From Clostridiales bacterium DTU092 (GTDB lineage: Bacteria; Bacillota; Clostridia; Caldicoprobacterales; Caldicoprobacteraceae): a stretch of DNA of 13,217 nt. Positions 1 to 7,265 of this stretch are shown here, piece after piece. The position numbers were made by a program, and so were the translations under genes. The stretch lies in the NCBI GenBank assembly GCA_001513505.1, contig LFTM01000242.1, positions 1 to 13,217 on the forward strand. The letters are read 5' to 3'. Below the pieces are notes generated by a model, which saw nothing but the letters and a program-made list of their open reading frames with translations, did not search any database and was not told where the DNA came from. Position 1 is the first letter of the stretch. Every line of letters begins with the position of its first letter.

Positions 1-1
1 A

Positions 2-739
2 GGTTGGTTTGAAATCAGATTAAATGCTGCAACAACACCTAACAAACCCCATAGATTTTCTCTATCAAATGCTGAGAGCGTTTACTGGGCAAGGGCAACT
101 AAACAGCCTGTAGGAACATATTCTCAATTCTATTATGAATGTGAAGGAGGTTGTTTACCTGAAAATAAAAATGTAAAAGCTCTTCAGCCTGATGAAGTAA
201 ATATTCCCCCTTACAAAAAATGGGTGCAGAATAAATGGTTTTCCCTTTCGTTTAAAGTAAATCCGGTTCCCATGCCTTTTGGTGTAGCTAATGTAAACAA
301 CGGTTTAGCATGGCCTATTGACATGCCAAACCTCTGGATTTCAAATGAACAGTTGGATTTACCCCAATATGTTGAACTGGACTTGGGAGGAAAAAAAGAA
401 TTTAATGAAGTCCATGTAACCTTCGATACAAACTTAAATGTGGAGATATTCTTTATGCCAGCATTATGGCGGTTTCCTTCATGCGTGAAACATTGGAGGT
501 TACACGCCAAGACTGAAGATGGATGGAAACTGGTTTATGAAGAAAAGGATAATTATCAGCGTAAAAGAAAAATAAGGTTTGACACAATAAAAGCTTCGCA
601 TATACGGATTGAAGCAGTATCCCTCAATGATATGAATCCCAATGTGTCCAAGGTATCTAATTACGAAAAGGTTATGCCAAGCATTCTTTCATCCAAGAAA
701 GGAACAAGAATATTCGAAGTACGGGTGTATAACAGATAA
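2..739 (+). CDS. C-terminal part of a probable FAD-dependent oxidoreductase with discoidin-like tail (5' end outside window)
   Basis: The reading frame is open from the first bases of the window to TAA at 737-739, giving 245 residues with no start codon needed inside the window, so the gene begins upstream. A GTG at 224 is an internal codon, not a start. The last ~135 residues look like an F5/8 type C (discoidin-like) beta-sandwich: a 'LPQYVELDLG' strand, 'VTFDTNLN', a 'WRLHAKTEDGWKLV' strand, 'ASHIRIEAV' and a final 'RIFEVRVYN' strand. From memory, this 'YVELDLG...VTFDTNLN' pattern ends FAD_oxidored-type proteins (PF12831) of Firmicutes, which is the basis of the product name. The FAD-binding region is not in the window, so the enzymatic call is an inference. 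It may instead be another enzyme with a carbohydrate-binding tail. It is the only plus-strand gene and is followed by its own terminator. Confidence 0.6.
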   Translation, partial: GWFEIRLNAATTPNKPHRFSLSNAESVYWARATKQPVGTYSQFYYECEGGCLPENKNVKALQPDEVNIPPYKKWVQNKWFSLSFKVNPVPMPFGVANVNNGLAWPIDMPNLWISNEQLDLPQYVELDLGGKKEFNEVHVTFDTNLNVEIFFMPALWRFPSCVKHWRLHAKTEDGWKLVYEEKDNYQRKRKIRFDTIKASHIRIEAVSLNDMNPNVSKVSNYEKVMPSILSSKKGTRIFEVRVYNR

Positions 740-752
740 TACAATAATTAAT

Positions 753-790
753 AAGGCACTCTACAGTTAGGATTTTGTAGAGTGCCTTTT
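753..790 (+). terminator. Rho-independent terminator after the FAD oxidoreductase-like gene
   Basis: An 11-bp perfect stem (GGCACTCTACA at 755-765 with its complement at 776-786) encloses a 10-nt loop. It is extended by AA/TT pairs at 753-754 and 787-788 and followed by TTTT at 787-790. It starts 13 nt after the stop codon. The AraC gene ends convergently at 801, so the hairpin may also serve the minus strand, although the T-run on that side is poorer. Confidence 0.9.
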
Positions 791-800
791 GCTCTATTAG

Positions 801-1769
801 CTATTTTCGCCGTACCGGCCTTATATACTTCCAGAATCGCTTCGGATCATGGAAAAAGTAAGCTACCCTGCCGGGAGAGGTATCGTAACAATAATCAGTG
901 CCTGAAAAATCAAAATTTGCTATTGCCTCACTCATCTTCTTTTCCACACTTAGATTTTCCTGCTCATAATCGAAGGGGCCATGCTCAAAAACTATATACT
1001 CGGCTTCAGGGACATCTATCAGGTACATTTGCTCCGGTACTTCACCGTCATAATCCTGGGCGAGCCGTACGCCATAACACTCAACGCGTGGTATACCGTA
1101 GCTAAAAGGTTTGCCGTTCGGATCATGGATATAAGCCATTATCTGACCGCTTCCGCTGCTGAGATCGTTGCTGCCTACGTCATCCAGTTTACCTTTGATA
1201 CTATCGAGCAAACCGCAGATAGTATCGCAATCCTGACCTGGAATAGCACTCTGCTTTTTCCAGAAATCCCAGTATCCATCGCTTTCATAGTTCCTAATAT
1301 GCAAAAACTTATGAGCAGGGATGGTCACAAAGTAAATCTTGATATCACCTGTAGATTTTACCATACCAATCTCCCCTATTCCTAAAAAGTAGCGGTCAAA
1401 TGGGTTTATTTTAGTACGAAGGATAACAGGTACAGGATTATTACGATATTCGCTTGGAGTAATGCTATATACCGATTTGAAAGCCCGGGTAAAAGCCTCA
1501 TGGGATGAAAATCCATAATCCAAAGCAATATCAATAATACTTCTATCGGTATCCCTGATTTCTTTCAGTGCAAAAGCCAACTTTCTTTGACGCATGTAAT
1601 CTCTAAACTGCATCCCAGATATTTCTTTGAATTTCCTGGTTGTATGAAATTCAGAATAACCCAGCCTGCGAGAAATATATTGCAGTGTTACGGTCTCGCC
1701 GTTATGATTCTTTATACACTTGTCAATTTCATCAACGATAAATTGTATTTGCTTATGCCATTCGTACAT
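801..1769 (-). CDS. AraC-family transcriptional regulator with GyrI-like effector-binding domain
   Basis: The product is 322 residues. Residues ~10-109 form an AraC-type double helix-turn-helix: the first helix pair covers 'YISRRLGYSEFHTTRKFKEI' (31-50), and the second carries the family signature 'IIDIALDYGFSSHEAFTRAF' (78-97) followed by 'ITPSEYR'. The remaining ~210 residues include 'VPEAEYIVFEHGPFD', which resembles the final strands of GyrI/BmrR-like small-ligand-binding domains (PF06445). This order, DNA-binding domain first and ligand domain second, is known for Rob/SoxS-type drug- or metabolite-sensing activators. The ATG at 1769 is preceded by GGGGTG at about 9 nt, a moderate ribosome site. 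A TATAAT lies on the minus strand at 1805-1810, without a convincing -35. The ligand and targets cannot be read from the sequence. The methyltransferase 116 nt upstream has its own promoter, so no functional link is implied. Confidence 0.85.
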   Translation of the reverse strand: MYEWHKQIQFIVDEIDKCIKNHNGETVTLQYISRRLGYSEFHTTRKFKEISGMQFRDYMRQRKLAFALKEIRDTDRSIIDIALDYGFSSHEAFTRAFKSVYSITPSEYRNNPVPVILRTKINPFDRYFLGIGEIGMVKSTGDIKIYFVTIPAHKFLHIRNYESDGYWDFWKKQSAIPGQDCDTICGLLDSIKGKLDDVGSNDLSSGSGQIMAYIHDPNGKPFSYGIPRVECYGVRLAQDYDGEVPEQMYLIDVPEAEYIVFEHGPFDYEQENLSVEKKMSEAIANFDFSGTDYCYDTSPGRVAYFFHDPKRFWKYIRPVRRK

Positions 1770-1885
1770 TTATCATTACACCCCAGCTTAACCGCCCTGT
1801 AACAATTATAATGGAACAGGAATCGCATAACTTGATTTTTCTTGCGAATATCCATCCTTGTATTCAGCCGTTTCATTATTTGGGT

Positions 1886-2500
1886 TTACTCCTCCCATGC
1901 AGTTTCATTTAACCGGTATATAATAAACCTGTCTTTTTTGTCAATAGCCCTGGGTACCTTTATTTTATTTATAATTGTAAAGGGCGTAGTCTCAAGAAAA
2001 TCTTTATACTCATGAGTTGGATAGTAAAGGATCAAATCCACCGTTCTATTGTCTTTCTCTACAGAGCGCAAAATGTTGTAAACAACTTTTCTAAATATAT
2101 GCACTGAGAATGGGTTGAAAAAATAAAAACAGTTATCTCTCTTGTCTATTTTATAATGCTGAGCAAGGCCATATTTGAATTCAATAGGTGCAGTAATATG
2201 TTTTGCTTTTAAACTGTAAACTGCCTTATTTTCAATCGCTTCTTCATATGTTTGATGGTTGGCTTCTATTCCTACAACAGGCAGTTGGAAACGGTTATGC
2301 AAATAAAACACTACTCTTCCCCGGCCACAGCCAAAATCTACAATTCTGTCAACATCTCTAAACATATAGTCTTCAGCCAGTTTATCCAAAGCCTTATACG
2401 GTGTTGCTTCATAACGGTTATAATGAACCTTATTGAATGCCCACTCCCTCATACCTACAGTTCTGATACCAAGTATTTTGTCCCGTTTTCTTTCCCCCAT
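1886..2500 (-). CDS. Class I SAM-dependent methyltransferase, substrate unknown
   Basis: This is a cytoplasmic protein of 204 residues from the chosen ATG at 2500. Motif I is clear: 'IVDFGCGRGR' with the glycine-rich SAM loop at residues 55-62. The acidic end of strand 2 follows in 'VGIEANH' (E79). A motif IV-like 'FFNPFS' at 127-132 occupies the position where many N-methyltransferases carry an NPP(F/Y)-like motif. The rest fits a Rossmann fold ('VDLILYYPTHEY', 'FIIYRL'). An in-frame ATG lies 28 codons upstream at 2584, but AAGGGG at 2508-2513 stands 7 nt before the ATG at 2500, and the extra N-terminus overlaps the promoter, so 2500 is preferred. No neighbour suggests a substrate, and RNA, protein or small-molecule targets are all possible. 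Confidence 0.8.
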   Translation of the reverse strand: MGERKRDKILGIRTVGMREWAFNKVHYNRYEATPYKALDKLAEDYMFRDVDRIVDFGCGRGRVVFYLHNRFQLPVVGIEANHQTYEEAIENKAVYSLKAKHITAPIEFKYGLAQHYKIDKRDNCFYFFNPFSVHIFRKVVYNILRSVEKDNRTVDLILYYPTHEYKDFLETTPFTIINKIKVPRAIDKKDRFIIYRLNETAWEE

Positions 2501-2507
2501 AAAAATG

Positions 2508-2513
2508 CCCCTT
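2508..2513 (-). promoter_or_regulatory. Ribosome binding site that fixes the methyltransferase start
   Basis: AAGGGG on the minus strand lies 7 nt before ATG 2500. The upstream in-frame ATG at 2584 has no comparable site and would place the -10 and -35 elements inside the gene. Confidence 0.6.
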
Positions 2514-2543
2514 TTGCTTTGATTGCTATATAATATATATAAC

Positions 2544-2572
2544 ATTATATCTATGATGACTCCAATAAGCAA
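2544..2572 (-). promoter_or_regulatory. Sigma-A type promoter of the methyltransferase gene
   Basis: TTGCTT (2567-2572), a 17-nt spacer, and a perfect TATAAT (2544-2549) on the minus strand. The predicted leader is about 35-40 nt, ending in the AAGGGG ribosome site. It lies just downstream, in the direction of transcription, of the alcohol dehydrogenase terminator, so the methyltransferase is probably transcribed alone. Confidence 0.6.
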
Positions 2573-2610
2573 ATCATCAGCCATACCAGTCTTTTTTGAA
2601 TATTATATTG

Positions 2611-2639
2611 AAAAAGCAGCCAACAACAAGTTGACTGCT
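2611..2639 (-). terminator. Rho-independent terminator of the alcohol dehydrogenase gene
   Basis: On the minus strand, AGCAGTCAAC pairs with GTTGGCTGCT (one T-G wobble, 10-bp stem, 5-nt loop TTGTT) and is followed by a run of five T. It starts 26 nt after the alcohol dehydrogenase stop codon. Confidence 0.85.
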
Positions 2640-2665
2640 GATATTCCTTAAAGACAAACATGGTA

Positions 2666-3766
2666 TTAATCACTTAGCAGACTGTTTCTGTAAATGCGTA
2701 TGATATCTTCAAAATTTACTTCTTCTGGGTGTTTTTTTAACTTTCTCTTGTCAGCTAAGAATTCTTTGGAATACTCATTTATTTCCTCTTCTGTTATATC
2801 TATCTTTACATCAATTAAGCTATTTAAGATAGCCGCCAATTCTCCTAAATTACTTAATCCTAAAATATTTAACATTCTTTCTATTTTTGTTTTATCCTTA
2901 AAGCTTTTTAAGTACTCAATAGTCAAAATACCATTGGCAAGCCCATGAGGAAGCCCTTTAAAATAAGTCAGCGCATAACCCATTCCATGAGGCAGGGACG
3001 TTCCGGTTTGCGCAATTTGTATACCGCCCATAACCGAAGCCAGCATGACCTTTTTTCTGAATTCAGGATTCAAATCTTTATTTATTAATTTTTCAAAGCA
3101 GTATTTGAACAACTCAAAACCTTTTTCTCCATAAATATCTGACATGAAAGTGCTACCGGTGTTTAAGTATCCTTCAACTAAATGAGAAAAAGCATCAATG
3201 GCAGTATTGACAGTAATATTATAAGGCAGGTTGTAAGTATATTTTACGTCTATAAAGGCAGCTTTGGGAAATATGCTTTGCCCCAGGTTTTTCTTTGTTT
3301 TTTCCTTGTGTGTAGTCACTACGCTGTATTGGGTAACTTCTGAACCTGTGCCGGAAGTTGTGGGCACAGCCACTACCGGGATGCTATCCAGCTTTCCTGC
3401 ACTAAATATATTATCTTTATTTATTTCCGGATTTTTTATAAATAAAGCTATGGCTTTCGCAGCATCCATAGGTGACCCGCCGCCGATTCCTATAACAAAA
3501 TCCACTTGGTTCTTCTTCCCTATCTCTCTTCCTTTTTCTATTGTTTCTAAGGATGGATTCTCCTCAACCTCATCAAACAGAACATATTCTACTCCTGTTT
3601 CAGAAAGCGCTTGCCTGACATCATCGTACGAACCATTTATTTTTGCGGATCGTCTGCCTGTAACAATTAAAGCTTTTCTGCCTATTGCACTGAAAACTTC
3701 TTTATTTTTTAATACCACATCTTCACCAAAAAAAATTTCAGTGGGCATTAAATACCTGAACTCCAT
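2666..3766 (-). CDS. Iron-containing alcohol dehydrogenase
   Basis: This 366-residue protein is a group III (Fe-ADH, PF00465) NAD(P)H-dependent alcohol/aldehyde oxidoreductase of the cytoplasm. The dinucleotide-binding GGGSPMDAAK is at 95-104 and TTSGTGSE at 136-143. The four expected metal ligands are all present: D191 and H195 in 'AIDAFSHLVEG', H260 in 'LPHGMGYAL' and H274 in 'GLPHGLANG'. The length is slightly below the usual ~380-390, but both domains are complete. The ATG at 3766 follows GGGAG at 8 nt. The enzyme is transcribed alone, with a terminator just downstream. The alcohol it uses cannot be told from sequence; butanol, propanediol or similar fermentative substrates are typical for the family. 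Confidence 0.93.
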   Translation of the reverse strand: MEFRYLMPTEIFFGEDVVLKNKEVFSAIGRKALIVTGRRSAKINGSYDDVRQALSETGVEYVLFDEVEENPSLETIEKGREIGKKNQVDFVIGIGGGSPMDAAKAIALFIKNPEINKDNIFSAGKLDSIPVVAVPTTSGTGSEVTQYSVVTTHKEKTKKNLGQSIFPKAAFIDVKYTYNLPYNITVNTAIDAFSHLVEGYLNTGSTFMSDIYGEKGFELFKYCFEKLINKDLNPEFRKKVMLASVMGGIQIAQTGTSLPHGMGYALTYFKGLPHGLANGILTIEYLKSFKDKTKIERMLNILGLSNLGELAAILNSLIDVKIDITEEEINEYSKEFLADKRKLKKHPEEVNFEDIIRIYRNSLLSD

Positions 3767-3867
3767 GACACTTACTCCCTTTCCATAAATAATTTATATT
3801 TAAAGATTGTTAAGCTTAAATTGTTATTCGTTTTGTAATTATTTCATTGAAGACACAAGCAATTTTT

Positions 3868-3873
3868 ATTATA
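3868..3873 (-). promoter_or_regulatory. Possible -10 box upstream of the alcohol dehydrogenase gene
   Basis: A perfect TATAAT lies on the minus strand about 100 nt before the start codon, in a very AT-rich gap (3767-3986). The -35 region is poor (ATAACA at 18 nt). A second candidate is TTAACA nearer the gene, with a weak -10. Neither is decisive. The same gap holds a short TTAAGCTTAA palindrome at about 3811-3820. Confidence 0.3.
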
Positions 3874-3986
3874 GCATATTTTATTTATATTTGTTATTAG
3901 AGCAGTTCATTTAAGCATGTAATTTATACTTCAACCCACCGGTAATAGTATGCTGCATATAATATCAAGAACCATATTGAATGTAT

Positions 3987-4019
3987 AAAACAAAAGAGGC
4001 TGTAATTGCTACAGCCCCT
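3987..4019 (-). terminator. Rho-independent terminator of the bacterioferritin gene
   Basis: On the minus strand, AGGGGCTGTA pairs with TACAGCCTCT (10-bp stem with one G-T pair, 5-nt loop GCAAT) and is followed by TTTTGTTTT. It starts 28 nt after the bacterioferritin stop codon. Confidence 0.88.
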
Positions 4020-4047
4020 TGAATTATGTCTGCCAATGGGAGAACTA

Positions 4048-4512
4048 TCAAACCTGCGTTGCCAGGAAGATGGGCAAGCCCATCTGTTCAATCTGATCCA
4101 TAAGTTCTTCCAGTTCATCTACATGACTGTCTTCATCGTTAAGAATTTGCACAAGAATATCCTTGGTTGCATTGTCACCTACTTCAGTAGCAAGCGCAAT
4201 AGCATCATTATAAGCCTTGACTGCTCTTTCCTCTGCAGCAAGATCATATTCAATTTGCTTTGGAACGTCCTCTCCAATATGAATATTGCTTAGTTCGCTG
4301 ACAATAGGTTTTCCACCCAGGAACAGTATCCTGCCGATAAGTTTCTCAGCATGTATCATTTCCTTAATTGCCCGTTTCTCAAAGCTTTCATGTAATTTAT
4401 CATAGCCCCAGTCCTCGCACATTTCAGCATGCACAATGTACTGATTAATAGCCGCCAGCTCGTCCGCAAGTAAAGCATTCAATGTTTCAATAAGCTTTGG
4501 ATTACCCTGCAT
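4048..4512 (-). CDS. bfr: Bacterioferritin
   Basis: The 154-residue four-helix ferritin-like subunit oxidises Fe(II) with O2 or H2O2 and stores it in a 24-mer shell in the cytoplasm. All six di-iron ferroxidase ligands of the classical family fall at their usual numbers: E18, E51, H54, E94, E127 and H130. M52, the position that supplies the haem ligand between subunits in E. coli bacterioferritin, is also methionine, so haem binding is plausible. The start at 4512 is firm: AAGGAGGT lies 6 nt upstream (4519-4526). The gene stands alone with its own terminator. The 259-nt gap upstream contains two TATAAT hexamers on the minus strand (4532-4537, too close to the gene to be convincing, and 4659-4664). 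I see no clear PerR or Fur box. Its role agrees with the oxygen-handling genes elsewhere in the window. Confidence 0.93.
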   Translation of the reverse strand: MQGNPKLIETLNALLADELAAINQYIVHAEMCEDWGYDKLHESFEKRAIKEMIHAEKLIGRILFLGGKPIVSELSNIHIGEDVPKQIEYDLAAEERAVKAYNDAIALATEVGDNATKDILVQILNDEDSHVDELEELMDQIEQMGLPIFLATQV

Positions 4513-4771
4513 AAAATTACCTCCTTTTTATATTATAGAAATGCAAAAATCTGACCTGAGTTCCTGAACCGTATCCACTATCTTTGATCAGTTAATGCAA
4601 AGAATACAAGGATGGAAAGTATAAATTCATATATATGCTTTAATACTACGACTTTACAATTATATCATACTCGTTTTTTCTACTTTTATCAACCAAAAAT
4701 TTACCATTTGTTTTTATACCGGTTGTTTTGTCTGTTCAAACACTGTACTTATTCATATATGTAATTGCAAA

Positions 4772-4999
4772 TTATTCTTTTAATTCATATCCTTTTGCTG
4801 CAAAAGCTTCTTTTATTTTTTCCATGGAAATCTGTTTCATAGCAGCACCCTTTGGAATAGTCATAAACCTGCCCGCAGTATTCAGCATACCCGGATTGGT
4901 TATGTTTTCAAACCCCAAGTCTTTCATGATAGCAATAACTTCGGGATGTTCTTTGCATATTTCATAAACGCTTTTGGACAAATCAATGATTATGCTCAT
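4772..4999 (-). CDS. Stand-alone DUF1858 domain protein
   Basis: This is a 75-residue soluble protein with no signal peptide or membrane helix. 'IDLSKSVYEICKEHPEVIAIMKDLGFENITNPGMLNTAGRFMTI' followed by 'KGAAMKQISMEKIKEAFAAKGYEL' matches, from memory, the DUF1858 / ScdA-N-like domain (PF08984), a small helical domain often found at the N-terminus of larger proteins with DUF438, hemerythrin or PAS modules. Here it is a complete single-domain protein. It has only one cysteine (C15), so it lacks the CxxC-type pair seen in some relatives. AAGGAGG lies 8 nt before ATG 4999. Its function is unknown. Links to nitric oxide or iron-sulphur repair are inferred from domain partners in other genomes, not from this sequence. 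Confidence 0.8.
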   Translation of the reverse strand: MSIIIDLSKSVYEICKEHPEVIAIMKDLGFENITNPGMLNTAGRFMTIPKGAAMKQISMEKIKEAFAAKGYELKE

Positions 5000-5101
5000 G
5001 TTACTGGCCTCCTTTTGTCATCTTATTTCATTTATCCCGTCTCCCCAACCAAAACCAATATGGCCATAATTTAAAAAGATTCTTTATTAATATTCCGCTT
5101 G

Positions 5102-5641
5102 TCATAATGCAGTTCCCTTGTTAGGAATTTTAAACCTGCTCATATCATTTTTTTCATGTTTTAACAATGAAATCTTATTCATTATTCCACCACCATATCC
5201 GGTCAGTGAGTTGTTTGAACCTACAACTCTATGACACGGGATAATAATACATATTGGATTCCAACCTACGGCTCCACCAACAGCACGGGAAGACATCTTT
5301 GCTATTCCACGTTTTTCAGCAATGATCTCTGCAATCTCACCATAGGTTTTTACTTCACCAAAAGGTATCTCAAGCATAATATCAATTACTTCCTTACGAA
5401 ACTCTGTAAGGTTTGCAATTTTATAATTCGGTGTAAAATCAGGATTTTTGCCGCTGAAATAAATATCAAGCCACTTTATGGTGTCTTCAAATATTGGAAG
5501 CATCTTTTCTTTACAGTTATAAGTGTGTTTTGATGCATCTCTTGAACCGTCAAACCATAACCCGGTAAGATATTCCCCGTCACTATTCATCCACATATCT
5601 GAAAAACCATCCGGTGTTTTATAGTAATATTTGTATGTCAT
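5102..5641 (-). CDS. ogt: Methylated-DNA--[protein]-cysteine S-methyltransferase
   Basis: The 179-residue suicide protein removes alkyl groups from O6-alkylguanine in DNA by transferring them to its own cysteine. The active site is IIIPCHRVV, with the acceptor Cys136. The arginine finger is R119 in SSRAVGGAVGWNP and the hinge asparagine is N128. 'FRKEVIDIMLEIPFGEVKTYGEIA' (81-105) is the typical start of the DNA-binding domain, and GYGGG (148-152) completes it. The N-terminal ~75 residues form the smaller ribonuclease-like domain. An in-frame ATG 10 codons upstream (5671) has no ribosome site, whereas AAGGAG at 5652-5657 lies 10 nt before ATG 5641. The gap from brnQ is 94 nt with no terminator seen, so co-transcription from brnQ is possible. 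Symbol ogt is used for the family; it could equally be named mgmt-like. Confidence 0.92.
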   Translation of the reverse strand: MTYKYYYKTPDGFSDMWMNSDGEYLTGLWFDGSRDASKHTYNCKEKMLPIFEDTIKWLDIYFSGKNPDFTPNYKIANLTEFRKEVIDIMLEIPFGEVKTYGEIAEIIAEKRGIAKMSSRAVGGAVGWNPICIIIPCHRVVGSNNSLTGYGGGIMNKISLLKHEKNDMSRFKIPNKGTAL

Positions 5642-5651
5642 ATCCCTATCT

Positions 5652-5657
5652 CTCCTT
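5652..5657 (-). promoter_or_regulatory. Ribosome binding site that fixes the ogt start
   Basis: AAGGAG on the minus strand stands 10 nt before ATG 5641. It lies downstream of the alternative ATG at 5671, which has no Shine-Dalgarno match, so the shorter protein is preferred. Confidence 0.55.
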
Positions 5658-5735
5658 TTTCTTTGCAGCATAATCTTTCATCAGGATCCCACCCTTTATA
5701 GCAAATCCATGCATTGATTTATTACTTCATCTCTT

Positions 5736-7079
5736 TCATTTTCTTCTGACTATCCATATAACGATCCCTATGATAAAGCCTGTTAACGCCGGTATAATCC
5801 AGCCAAACCCATAATCAAACCCCGGCAGATACATGTGAGCAAAATTAACAATCCTTTTCATTATTGCAGTTCCTTTTATAGCTTCAGGCAATGCATTACA
5901 AAAATCAAAAAAAGCTGCAATCATTACTAATATAATCGTCCACCTGTATATATCCCTTTGCTTTTTAAAAATTGGCGCTAATAATGACAATATAATCAAA
6001 GTAATTGCCAAGGGATAAAGAAACATAAGTACCGGTATAGATAACTGAATAATCCTATTTAATCCAAAATTAGCAATTATTAATGAAAATAGAGTAAATA
6101 TAACAGCATACTTATTGTATGATACTGATTTGGGGAACATCTCATTAAACATTTGAGCACATGAAGTAATTAAACCAATGGCTGTTTTCAAACATGCAAC
6201 TGTTACAATGGCAGCCAATAAAAGTTTACCAATAAATCCAAAATAATGCTCGCTGACCATTGACATAATTTTTCCACCGTTATCAGCTCTACTGACGCTT
6301 CCTAAACTTGTTGCTCCCATATAGGCTAATGATGCATAAATGACGCTCATTGCGACAATACATACTAAACCTGATTTACATATTTCTATTGCTTTCCTTT
6401 TTGGATTTTTTACACCTAACTTCTCAATATTTGAAATTATAACAATTGCAAAAGCAAGGGAAGCCAAAGCATCCATAGTGTTATACCCATCCAATAATCC
6501 TGTAAATAAAGGCTTATCAATGTAACTTCCCTGTGCCGCATATTGGGTCACCTGTCCCATTGGTTTTATATAAGTTGCAATCAATAATATTGATAAAAGC
6601 ACCATAAAAACAGGAGTAAGATACTTCCCAACCCAGTCTAAAATTCTTCCCGGCCGTAGTGAAAAATAAAGTGTAACTACAAAAAATATTAATGAAAATA
6701 CAAACAATCCAATTTGTGTATATTCCTCTGAAATAAAAGGATTCAAGCCTACTTCGAATGCAACGGTAGCAGTACGTGGAATAGCAAACAAAGGTCCTAT
6801 TGTCATATACAGCATACATGTGAATAAAACTGAATAGTTCCTGCTAATAGGCTTTGCTATATCATATAAACTTTCACTTTGAGAAAGGGCAGCCGCAATT
6901 ACTCCTAATACCGGAAGTCCTACTCCGGTAACTAAAAATCCAATTGTTGCCTGTTGTGTATTATTACCGGCCAATTGTCCCATTTGAACAGGGAAAATCA
7001 AATTGCCGGCCCCAAAAAATAATCCAAATAATAATGAGCCTATTAATAAATTCGAGTGAAAATCAAGCTTTTCTTTCAT
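5736..7079 (-). CDS. brnQ: Branched-chain amino acid transporter, BrnQ/LIVCS family
   Basis: This 447-residue integral membrane protein has about twelve hydrophobic helices. The N-terminal signature 'LLIGSLLFGLFFGAGNLIFP' (11-30) is diagnostic of the LIVCS family of sodium- or proton-coupled leucine/isoleucine/valine importers. 'ISNIEKLG', 'TSCAQMFNEMFP' and the C-terminal 'PGFDYGFGWIIPALTGFIIG' also follow the family pattern. Length is normal. The ribosome site is weak: AGGAG lies 14 nt before ATG 7079, an unusually long spacer, but the start is fixed by the conserved N-terminus. A promoter 62 nt upstream leaves only a ~55-nt leader, too short for a T-box riboswitch. The leader contains a small inverted repeat at 7111-7126. 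Confidence 0.93.
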   Translation of the reverse strand: MKEKLDFHSNLLIGSLLFGLFFGAGNLIFPVQMGQLAGNNTQQATIGFLVTGVGLPVLGVIAAALSQSESLYDIAKPISRNYSVLFTCMLYMTIGPLFAIPRTATVAFEVGLNPFISEEYTQIGLFVFSLIFFVVTLYFSLRPGRILDWVGKYLTPVFMVLLSILLIATYIKPMGQVTQYAAQGSYIDKPLFTGLLDGYNTMDALASLAFAIVIISNIEKLGVKNPKRKAIEICKSGLVCIVAMSVIYASLAYMGATSLGSVSRADNGGKIMSMVSEHYFGFIGKLLLAAIVTVACLKTAIGLITSCAQMFNEMFPKSVSYNKYAVIFTLFSLIIANFGLNRIIQLSIPVLMFLYPLAITLIILSLLAPIFKKQRDIYRWTIILVMIAAFFDFCNALPEAIKGTAIMKRIVNFAHMYLPGFDYGFGWIIPALTGFIIGIVIWIVRRK

Positions 7080-7110
7080 AAATAATTTCTCTTCTCCTAG
7101 TTTATTTGTG

Positions 7111-7126
7111 TTTGCGCGTATGCAAA
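7111..7126. repeat. Short inverted repeat in the brnQ leader
   Basis: TTTGCGCGTATGCAAA reads TTTGC on both strands (5-bp arms, 6-nt centre). It lies between the predicted transcription start and the brnQ ribosome site, where it could be an operator or a small hairpin. The arms are short and chance is possible. Confidence 0.35.
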
Positions 7127-7140
7127 TGACTACAAAGATT

Positions 7141-7169
7141 ATTATATTACAATTTTTATTACATATTAA
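7141..7169 (-). promoter_or_regulatory. Sigma-A type promoter of brnQ
   Basis: TTAATA (7164-7169), a 17-nt spacer and a perfect TATAAT (7141-7146) on the minus strand, with the transcription start expected near 7134. Confidence 0.55.
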
Positions 7170-7265
7170 GATCGTTTTTTATAAATAAATATGCATCAAT
7201 ATCGTTGATCCGGCTTTCAGGGGACGACCATAATATCAAATAGTTACCGGAGTTAAACCTCATTC

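Noticed and set aside
144..150. AAGGAGG on the plus strand, looking like a ribosome site
   Set aside because: It is inside the open frame of the first gene (codons for E-G-G) and no in-frame start lies at a useful distance.
782..1385. Plus-strand open frames of 107 and 134 codons opposite the AraC regulator
   Set aside because: Low-quality protein composition, no ribosome sites, antisense to a well-supported gene.
3264..3788. 174-codon open frame on the plus strand opposite the alcohol dehydrogenase gene
   Set aside because: It lies wholly against a complete enzyme gene with all metal ligands, has no family features, and is a shadow of that gene's codons.
7080..7265. Possible T-box riboswitch upstream of brnQ
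   Set aside because: The best promoter leaves only ~55 nt of leader, and I see no T-box consensus or terminator hairpin before the gene.
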